Shown one piece after another: positions 7,161 through 12,029 of a stretch of 12,029 bases of DNA. Source of the DNA: Candidatus Poribacteria bacterium (lineage in GTDB: Bacteria; Poribacteria; WGA-4E; WGA-3G). Below the pieces are notes generated by a model. That model was not told where the DNA came from, ran no database searches, and saw only the letters and a list, made by a program, of their open reading frames with translations. The stretch spans positions 1 to 12,029 of the forward strand of contig JAPPDN010000019.1 of NCBI GenBank assembly GCA_028824575.1, written 5' to 3'. The translations under genes were made by a program, and so were the position numbers. The stretch's first letter is position 1. Every line of letters starts with the position of its first letter.

Positions 7161-7958
7161 ATGAGAGGTATACTTGCGTGCCTTTTGTGTTTATTTATTG
7201 GACTCAATTTTTTAGGTTGTGGCGAGGCAGAAGAAGATACAGAACCGATGTTATCTATCGAATTACCGGATAGGTATTATGACACAAGTGGAGTCCTCTA
7301 TGAAATTACGGATGAGCAAGTAAAAGAACTTTTAAATCTTGATTTCCCTATAGACTGGTATGAGGAAAAAGACCCAGAGTTGAAAGCCAAATACTATCAT
7401 GCGATGTTAATACAGAAATTTGGTGATATACCCGCAGTCCACATAGAGGCTATATTTTATCGGTTATCGTTGTTAACTGACGGTAAACCGACTGAAACTT
7501 CAATTGACGATTTAATTTTGTGGGCGAAAGCACACTACCTCTTATGGCCGAATGAATTCAATCGTAAAGTTTTAGAAGATACCCAAAAACAAAAAATATG
7601 GCGTGAAACAGATGACCCAGAACTATATGCCAAACTTTACACAGAAACATTGATTCGTCAGCACGGAGATATACCAGAGGTTCATATCGTTGTTGAGGCC
7701 GAGAGAAAGAAAAAATTTGGTGGATGGCGTATCGCTACGGATGCAGATAAAAGCGAGTATGTTGAGTATTTAAGAGCAAAATATGTTTTACAACCTACAG
7801 AATACTTCTTGTGTAGATATAATGTTTTTAAAGAAGTCGTAGATAATGGAGAACCTTTTGGTGTTGCTATTAAGCGTCAAAAAGAGACATGTGTTGAAGG
7901 TGAACTTGAGGAGTTGTTTACTTTAATGTTAGAGAATGCAGGAGACAATCCGGAATAA
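7161..7958 (+). CDS. Putative lipoprotein with two internal repeats
   Basis: A 265-residue protein starting at ATG 7161, preceded by a strong Shine-Dalgarno AAGGAGGG 7 nt upstream. Residues 1-19 are a lipoprotein signal peptide with lipobox FLGC, so Cys20 would be acylated after cleavage. The mature part is acidic and probably helical. It holds two related units, about 66-138 and 147-226. The first contains DPELKAKYYHAMLIQKFGDI, PAVH, WAKAHYLLWPNEF; the second DPELYAKLYTETLIRQHGDI, PEVH, YLRAKYVLQPTEYF. The repeated charged helices and GDIP(A/E)VHI turn suggest a helical-repeat scaffold anchored to a membrane. I do not recognise the family and assign no function. Hand counts on three 60-nt lines gave 33-42% GC, below the C25 gene, consistent with separate ancestry. 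Confidence 0.8.
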   Translation: MRGILACLLCLFIGLNFLGCGEAEEDTEPMLSIELPDRYYDTSGVLYEITDEQVKELLNLDFPIDWYEEKDPELKAKYYHAMLIQKFGDIPAVHIEAIFYRLSLLTDGKPTETSIDDLILWAKAHYLLWPNEFNRKVLEDTQKQKIWRETDDPELYAKLYTETLIRQHGDIPEVHIVVEAERKKKFGGWRIATDADKSEYVEYLRAKYVLQPTEYFLCRYNVFKEVVDNGEPFGVAIKRQKETCVEGELEELFTLMLENAGDNPE

Positions 7959-7970
7959 TTTTTGATGCTT

Positions 7971-7992
7971 TGTATAATAAGCAGCAGCGAAC
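7971..7992 (+). promoter_or_regulatory. TATAAT box resembling the promoter of the preceding gene
   Basis: It begins TGTATAATAA and ends AGCGAAC, like 6935-6951, but with five additional bases between. TATAAT is at 7973-7978, about 120 nt upstream of the ATG at 8101. No convincing -35 is seen at 16-18 bp, so it may be a weak or activator-dependent promoter. Two similar boxes ahead of two adjacent genes suggest common control. Confidence 0.35.
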
Positions 7993-8100
7993 AACTTTCA
8001 AGAAAAAAGAAACGGATTACAACTTTTTAGGTGTATTAACGTCTAAATGAATAGGATAGCATACAAAAAGACTAAATTTAACCGAAGAGAGGCACGTAAA

Positions 8101-8574
8101 ATGGGAAAAAAAAACACAAATACGCCGAAAAAGTCGGCATCTCGTCGATTCAACCCTGTGAAAGCGAAGTTGGAATCCATAAACGAATGCTTCGATCAAT
8201 TACAGAATGGGCTGCCTGAAAGTCAAGAAGCGTATGTTGATGGGGACAGAATCACACATTCCTACGTTAAAAGCTGCTTCCTCATGATTATCCAACGCGC
8301 CGTGGATATCAACAATGTTATTATTGAATTTAAGGGGCAAACACCACCGCAACAAAAACATCACAGTTTTTTGACACTCCATCAAGACAACGCGATTGAT
8401 AAAAAGACACTGGATTTTTTCATGAAAGCTTTAAGTTATTATGAAAACATCATCAACCCTTATCAAGAACTCGCGCCCTCCGAACTGTACGATGTCTCCC
8501 AAGATCTATTGAAGTACGGTGAAGCATATACCCATCAACTTGAAAGTTACTTCGCGAATTTCCGGCGTTCATGA
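8101..8574 (+). CDS. HepT/DUF86-like HEPN protein lacking the RX4H catalytic residues
   Basis: A 157-residue cytoplasmic protein when started at ATG 8101, where GAGAGG (8087-8092) sits 8 nt upstream. An alternative ATG at 8047 would add 18 basic residues but has no ribosome binding site. The N-terminus is a short basic tail. Residues 22-150 follow the HepT-type HEPN pattern: a helix with SINECFDQL, QRAVDINNVIIEFKG (65-79), then FMKALSYYENIINPYQEL (107-124). Active HepT toxins carry RX4HXY at the last position. Here the ungapped match is Y114-X4-N119-X-Y121, so both Arg and His are replaced. No nucleotidyltransferase (MNT) partner is adjacent. I infer a non-catalytic binding or structural HEPN protein. 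The family call rests on pattern recognition, not a search. Confidence 0.6.
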   Translation: MGKKNTNTPKKSASRRFNPVKAKLESINECFDQLQNGLPESQEAYVDGDRITHSYVKSCFLMIIQRAVDINNVIIEFKGQTPPQQKHHSFLTLHQDNAIDKKTLDFFMKALSYYENIINPYQELAPSELYDVSQDLLKYGEAYTHQLESYFANFRRS

Positions 8575-8607
8575 AATAGGCGCGGTTGCTTCCGCGCCTA
8601 TTGTTTT
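8575..8607 (+). terminator. Intrinsic terminator right after the HEPN gene stop
   Basis: A perfect 11-bp stem AATAGGCGCGG (8575-8585) and CCGCGCCTATT (8592-8602) with loop TTGCTT is followed by GTTTT. It begins directly after the stop codon TGA at 8572-8574. A further CCGCGCCTAT at 8631-8640 could pair with the same left arm. It lies between convergent genes; on the minus strand the T-run is weaker. Confidence 0.85.
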
Positions 8608-8645
8608 GACATAATTAGTTTGGTTAGAGACCGCGCCTATACGCC

Positions 8646-9419
8646 TTAATTAAATTCGACGATACCACCAGTCCCTTTTAGTTCGATGTCCGGTTTAAGC
8701 AGAATCTGCTCTTCGGGTTCCAATTTTAATCCAGTTGGATGGAGGCTATAAGCGATCCTGAGCGGGAGATATTTCCCCAAATCGGCATACCTTTCTTCGT
8801 CAGTCTTATAGATTTGCTGTTCGCTCATCTGGGTCTGATAGGCGTACCAGTATTTGAGGTACGATCGGATGCGGTTACTAAAAATAATCTCACTGGAATT
8901 TGTATCAATGACTTTAACTTGGGTACGACCAATCGCAGTCAGACGGGTACGAATATAAGTGGATGTACCAGAAATACCGCCTTGTCTACCTTGTTTCATC
9001 AGATGTTGGTCAAAGTCGCGCCGAGTTAGACTCGGTTTTTCAACCATCCCGACGATAACCAGATCCGCCTCAAGTGCCTGTCCGAGTTTCGCTGCCAAAG
9101 CAGGGTCTTCATAAACCTGCACCAACGTTAACCCCAATTCTGTGAGTTTGTCGTCAATAGGTTTAAGTTTGCTCGAACGGTCATAAACCCACTCTGCATT
9201 CTTGAATATGATCTCAAGTCGGGTTGCAAGGTTCACGCTGATTCTTCCACCTAACTTGCTTACCTCTTCTGCAGTGCCTGCCTCAGCGTAGAGTGGGGTG
9301 ATTACAATGCGCTTCGCTTCGCTTATCGGTGGTGGGGTGGTAATGTTAGGCTCGGGCAGGCAACCTACCATTGCAACACAGAGAAGCGGTATAAACAGAA
9401 TTGTCAAGAAACGTATCAC
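8646..9419 (-). CDS. Outer-membrane-type lipoprotein with CsgG/LpoB-like domain
   Basis: The start is taken as GTG 9419: AGGAGG (9429-9434) lies 9 nt upstream and the protein then opens with a lipoprotein signal, IRFLTILFIPLLCVAMVGC, with Cys20 as the acylated residue. The frame is open to an ATG at 9689, but that 90-residue extension has no signal features and I reject it. The mature protein is about 238 residues. KRIVITPLY (36-44), NLATRLEIIFKNAEWVYDR (63-81), KLGQALEADLVIVGMVE (111-127) and VKVIDTNSSEIIFSNRI (168-184) follow the alternating pattern of the CsgG/TolB-N/LpoB fold. Relatives are periplasm-facing lipoproteins that form export pores or activate penicillin-binding proteins; which applies here is unknown. 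It lies downstream of the propeller gene, 273 nt away. The domain call is moderate. Confidence 0.65.
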   Translation of the reverse strand: MIRFLTILFIPLLCVAMVGCLPEPNITTPPPISEAKRIVITPLYAEAGTAEEVSKLGGRISVNLATRLEIIFKNAEWVYDRSSKLKPIDDKLTELGLTLVQVYEDPALAAKLGQALEADLVIVGMVEKPSLTRRDFDQHLMKQGRQGGISGTSTYIRTRLTAIGRTQVKVIDTNSSEIIFSNRIRSYLKYWYAYQTQMSEQQIYKTDEERYADLGKYLPLRIAYSLHPTGLKLEPEEQILLKPDIELKGTGGIVEFN

Positions 9420-9692
9420 TGAAGTGTGCCTCCTATAATTTTGGGCATAACTTGAAAGCCAAATTTCCCGAATTGAGAAACCGAAAATTTGTGCTAATTT
9501 ACATGCTCTAAAAAATCTTTCTCGCGCTTCGCGAGGAAATAAATAACTCGGTCTTCGACCAAAAGGCTTAGGCTTCCGACACGCGGGTTTGTAATCTCGT
9601 TTAACTGTGGGTGAAATATATGAAACACGCCACCGCATATTGGAAACTGAATTACCAACAGCATACCACAAATTGCCGAAATTAGTCAAGCC
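9420..9692. other. Intergenic region with small GC-rich hairpins
   Basis: It separates the propeller gene's stop codon from the GTG of the lipoprotein gene. It holds a CTCGCG/CGCGAG hairpin (9521-9535), a second small inverted repeat GGTC-TTC-GACC near 9551-9561, and the AGGAGG ribosome binding site at 9429-9434. I see no second gene; the open frame through it is treated as untranslated. Confidence 0.5.
9511..9535 (-). terminator. Possible terminator or attenuator upstream of the lipoprotein gene
   Basis: On the minus strand CTCGCG-AAG-CGCGAG (9535-9521) is followed by AAAGATTTTTT, with T6 at 9511-9516. The stem is only 6 bp and the T-run begins five bases after it, so termination may be partial. 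It lies about 160 nt after the propeller stop codon and about 90 nt before the lipoprotein start. Confidence 0.35.
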
Positions 9693-10655
9693 TTATCCGA
9701 CAGCCAATGCTCGAACTTCCCCAAATTCGTGTGAGAGTTTAGTCCATGAATCGCCAGTATCAGTGCTGCGATAGAGCTGCCCGCTCACACTACAAGCGAT
9801 TAGCAGGTCGTTAATTTTCGGATTATGGGCAAATGTCCAGATTGTGCTGTTCGCAGTTCTGCCGATATCCGCGCGATCCCATGTTTGCCCTGCATCACGG
9901 GTTGAGAAGATACCACCTTGGTCGCCCGGGGGACCATTTCCAGCACCGATGAACACCCTGCCTGAATCGCCGTTGAGAAAAAACGCGGCACGACAGTAGG
10001 GCCACGGGTAATGTGCTTTGACATTTAAGGGAGTCCACTGTTTGCCCATGTCTGTCGTGACACAAACATCGTTGTTCGTTGCTGCGATGATCGTTTTCGG
10101 TGAACCGGGGACCACACAAAGCCCGTGAATGTCCAAACTACTGAGTCCTTCGCTGCGCTCTGTCCATGTTTCACCGCCATCGCTGCTGATACGCATCCCA
10201 TCAATTTCAATCCCAGCATAGAGTGTTTGTGAATCTTCCGGATCAATCACAAAGGTCGTGACGCGTGGTACAATCGGGATACCTGCACATTCTTCCGCCA
10301 AGTCAACATTGAGTTGTTTCCAATTATCGCCGCCATCAGTAGATTTGAAAAGCGCGGAAGGACACGTGCCAGCATAAAGCGTTTCCGGTGTCCTTGAATC
10401 GATCGCTATTGACCAGACTTCCCGTCCATCCATAGGACTTGGAAGGTGATGCCACGATTCAGCAGCATTGTTTGTTCGGAAGATGCCGTTCTCGGTACCC
10501 GCATAGAGGGTGTCTGAGTCACTTGGGTTGACAGCTATAGCGCGAACATCAGCCTCCGGGAAGAGCCCGTTACTAATTCTGCGCCATGTATCTCCGTTAT
10601 CGGTACTGTGCCAAACGCTTTGTCCAATAGTTCCTGCATAGAGTGTAGCTTGCAT
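9693..10655 (-). CDS. Seven-bladed beta-propeller protein with Asp-box (BNR) repeats
   Basis: A 320-residue protein starting at ATG 10655, with a purine-rich GGGGG ribosome binding site 5 nt upstream. Seven Asp-box positions are spaced about 37-52 residues apart: STDNGDTW (17-24), TNNAAESW (61-68, degenerate), STDGGDNW (105-112), SSDGGETW (157-164), TTDMGKQW (200-207), TRDAGQTW (252-259) and STDTGDSW (297-304). They alternate with LYAGT-like strands (DTLYAGT, ETLYAGT, QTLYAG). Seven units fit one closed propeller of the sialidase/VPS10/photosystem-assembly (YCF48-like) superfamily. No sialidase catalytic arginine triad or FRIP motif is evident, so enzymatic activity is not supported. There is no signal peptide; the protein is probably cytosolic or exported by another route. 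Function is unknown; relatives are mostly binding scaffolds. Confidence 0.85.
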   Translation of the reverse strand: MQATLYAGTIGQSVWHSTDNGDTWRRISNGLFPEADVRAIAVNPSDSDTLYAGTENGIFRTNNAAESWHHLPSPMDGREVWSIAIDSRTPETLYAGTCPSALFKSTDGGDNWKQLNVDLAEECAGIPIVPRVTTFVIDPEDSQTLYAGIEIDGMRISSDGGETWTERSEGLSSLDIHGLCVVPGSPKTIIAATNNDVCVTTDMGKQWTPLNVKAHYPWPYCRAAFFLNGDSGRVFIGAGNGPPGDQGGIFSTRDAGQTWDRADIGRTANSTIWTFAHNPKINDLLIACSVSGQLYRSTDTGDSWTKLSHEFGEVRALAVG

Positions 10656-10682
10656 CTTTTCCCCCTTTTCAAAGAGAAGAAC

Positions 10683-10720
10683 GTGAAAACATAATTTCCT
10701 TTTTTACTAACAGTGAAAAC
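10683..10720. promoter_or_regulatory. Direct repeat GTGAAAAC upstream of the propeller gene
   Basis: GTGAAAAC occurs at 10683-10690 and 10713-10720, exactly 30 bp apart or about three helical turns, in the 161-nt gap upstream of the propeller start. Regularly spaced identical octamers can be operator sites. Promoter elements between them are weak. Chance cannot be ruled out. Confidence 0.25.
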
Positions 10721-10747
10721 CGAGCGGCAGATCGATTTCAAACCGAT

Positions 10748-10792
10748 CATCAAGCGAAAAAAAGTAACTCTATTACTTACTGCAGCTTGATG
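10748..10792 (-). terminator. Nested inverted repeat with terminator-like inner hairpin
   Basis: The outer arms CATCAAGC (10748-10755) and GCTTGATG (10785-10792) are perfect reverse complements. Inside, with 6 nt on each side, is AAGTAA (10762-10767) and TTACTT (10773-10778) with a 5-nt loop. On the minus strand the inner stem runs straight into T5 (10761-10757), as in an intrinsic terminator, though the inner stem is AT-rich and weak. It lies 25 nt past the metalloprotease stop codon, where a terminator is expected. Confidence 0.5.
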
Positions 10793-10816
10793 TTAATCCA
10801 CCGTGCATATATTATG

Positions 10817-12028
10817 TTACTCGGTTAACGATCCTGTGTCAACAATTCGCGAATCAAGTGAAATCTGATATATAACAGATTCTGGTGCTATCTCCGGTTC
10901 AAGAAGAAATGAGTGTCGGTATAGGTGACTGCCCTGCACATCTTGTGTGATTTGGTACATTGCCTGTGTTTCCCTATAGAGACGTTCCATTTTATTGTCG
11001 AAGAGCATCAACGTCACAGTTGGGGTTAACCCAACGAGAGATTCACTCGGCTGGGCGATGATGTCCCAGTACCGAGGATGCACAGGATTCGGAAGCGCAG
11101 CCGTTATAAAAGTGATATGTGCGCCACGTGCTGCACTATATTGATAATTAGAACTATGTGTCTCGGCGTTGATTGTCTCTGTTTGTAAACTCGGCACTAA
11201 GAGTACTTCTGTAACAGCATTCGGCACGACAACGGAACCCGAGTTACCCGTAGACAACGTTATCTCCCGCACATGGACATCGCCAGTGTTATGAAATTCA
11301 ATTGCATGCGCAGCACTGTTTACCCCAGAATTACTCGAAAAACCGAGTGTCAATCCACCAGCATCCTCAAATCCGATGTAATCTGCTGAAAAGTTACTGA
11401 GCTTTCCCTCCTGTGTGCCACTTGGATAGGAATTGTGCCAGCGACGCGGTGAAAGCGTAAGTCTAACGGCATGATAATCAGAGAGGTAGTTTGCCAACTT
11501 CCATTCAATAAAGATATCAGAAACCTTCTGTGTAACGCCTTTCAATGCAAGCGCATCGGCAATACCAGTGAGCGATGTACCACGGTTCCGGACAATTTCA
11601 ACTAAGGTTCCTGTACCGCCATGCTGTTCATGGAGGTAGAGCATCCATAGGAAAGCGGCACCATAGTGTGGTAGCGCGTCTGCATCCCTTTCAGGCCACG
11701 CTATAAGCGAAACAGAAGGCGTTTTTTCAAAGGCACTTACATGCTCCAGCACGGAATAGCCGCAGAGAAATGATGCGTATCCCGCACAACCCTCATCAAC
11801 CCAAGTCGCCTCGTGCGGATCGTGCCGCCAATGAATGAGGTGTAAGAACTCGTGGGCGATGACATTATGAGCAATTTCACTATTTGGGTTCAACGGTTGC
11901 GTATCAATATACAACATGTCCGCTTCGTTACTACGAATTGGAAACCCGCGAAACCCTGGCGTTCTAAGTACACCACGGCTTTGATCCGCGGGATTGAAAA
12001 AGCCTGCCGTGTATTGACTGGCGTGATT
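10817..12028 (-). CDS. Zinc metalloprotease (HExxH, gluzincin-like), 5' end beyond window
   Basis: The frame is open to the right edge, giving 403 residues that lack the N-terminus; the first ATG at 11917 is internal because 37 in-frame codons precede it, including QYTAGFFNPADQ. The active-site region is NVIAHEFLHLIHW with HEFLH at 59-63 of the partial protein. It is followed by WVDEG, whose Glu (about residue 79) is 16 residues after the second His, as in gluzincin-type enzymes such as M30 hyicolysin-like proteases. The C-terminal part (about 200-400) is Ser/Thr- and Val-rich, beta-sandwich-like, ending DTGSLTE. It probably acts outside the cytoplasm, but the signal peptide would be off the window. 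It is followed by a terminator-like repeat and, 161 nt on, by the propeller gene. The catalytic class is firm; the exact family is not. Confidence 0.85.
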   Translation of the reverse strand, partial: NHASQYTAGFFNPADQSRGVLRTPGFRGFPIRSNEADMLYIDTQPLNPNSEIAHNVIAHEFLHLIHWRHDPHEATWVDEGCAGYASFLCGYSVLEHVSAFEKTPSVSLIAWPERDADALPHYGAAFLWMLYLHEQHGGTGTLVEIVRNRGTSLTGIADALALKGVTQKVSDIFIEWKLANYLSDYHAVRLTLSPRRWHNSYPSGTQEGKLSNFSADYIGFEDAGGLTLGFSSNSGVNSAAHAIEFHNTGDVHVREITLSTGNSGSVVVPNAVTEVLLVPSLQTETINAETHSSNYQYSAARGAHITFITAALPNPVHPRYWDIIAQPSESLVGLTPTVTLMLFDNKMERLYRETQAMYQITQDVQGSHLYRHSFLLEPEIAPESVIYQISLDSRIVDTGSLTE

Positions 12029-12029
12029 T

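Noticed and set aside
8047..8100. Earlier ATG for the HEPN-like gene
   Set aside because: No ribosome binding site precedes 8047, while GAGAGG precedes 8101 at 8 nt.
9420..9689. 90-residue N-terminal extension of the CsgG-like lipoprotein from ATG 9689
   Set aside because: The GTG at 9419 has AGGAGG at good spacing and opens directly into a lipoprotein signal peptide; the extension would bury that signal.
10025..10246. Short minus-strand frames within the propeller gene
   Set aside because: They are out-of-frame shadows of the Asp-box protein, whose own frame shows seven repeats.
1..12029. tRNA, rRNA, transposase or integrase genes
   Set aside because: I read both strands for their typical motifs and saw none; no direct repeats suggesting an attachment site were found.

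Overview
The window looks like chromosomal DNA from an uncultured Gram-negative-type bacterium. Two proteins carry lipobox signal peptides, one has a CsgG/LpoB-like domain, and there is a very large secreted gingipain-type (C25) protease. The mix of a C25 protease, an HExxH protease, a seven-bladed Asp-box propeller and many short-period (7-8 nt) repeat inserts reminds me of Candidatus Poribacteria or another FCB-type lineage. That assignment is inference from style; there is no rRNA or marker gene here to prove it.

Layout. Positions 1-5616 are one uninterrupted minus-strand reading frame of 1872 codons that runs off the left edge: a signal peptide, a C25-type propeptide, a C25 catalytic domain with a visible His/Cys pair, and long beta-rich C-terminal modules including a CARDB-like one. 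Upstream on the same strand is a PIG3-type quinone oxidoreductase (5858-6841). A 319-nt AT-rich gap follows, with a good promoter and what looks like a decayed coding remnant. Two plus-strand genes come next: a lipoprotein with an internal duplication (7161-7958) and a HepT/DUF86-like HEPN protein whose catalytic Arg and His appear to be lost (8101-8574). A strong intrinsic terminator begins directly after the second one's stop codon. The right side is again minus strand, read right to left: a 5'-truncated zinc metalloprotease (10817 to the edge), a seven-Asp-box beta-propeller protein (9693-10655), and a CsgG/LpoB-like lipoprotein (8646-9419).

The minus-strand genes mostly suggest an envelope or secretion setting: secreted proteases and an outer-membrane-type lipoprotein. 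The plus-strand pair is lower in GC, oppositely oriented, and preceded by two copies of a similar TATAAT-containing box, so it may be a separately acquired or separately controlled unit.

The most unusual signal is inside the C25 gene. At least five blocks built of 7- or 8-nt units sit in its coding sequence without breaking the frame. Three of them are inverted arrays of ACTGNNN-type heptamers around a central region. All lie outside the catalytic domain. They look like dispersed palindromic repeats that have been accepted into a protein as linkers.
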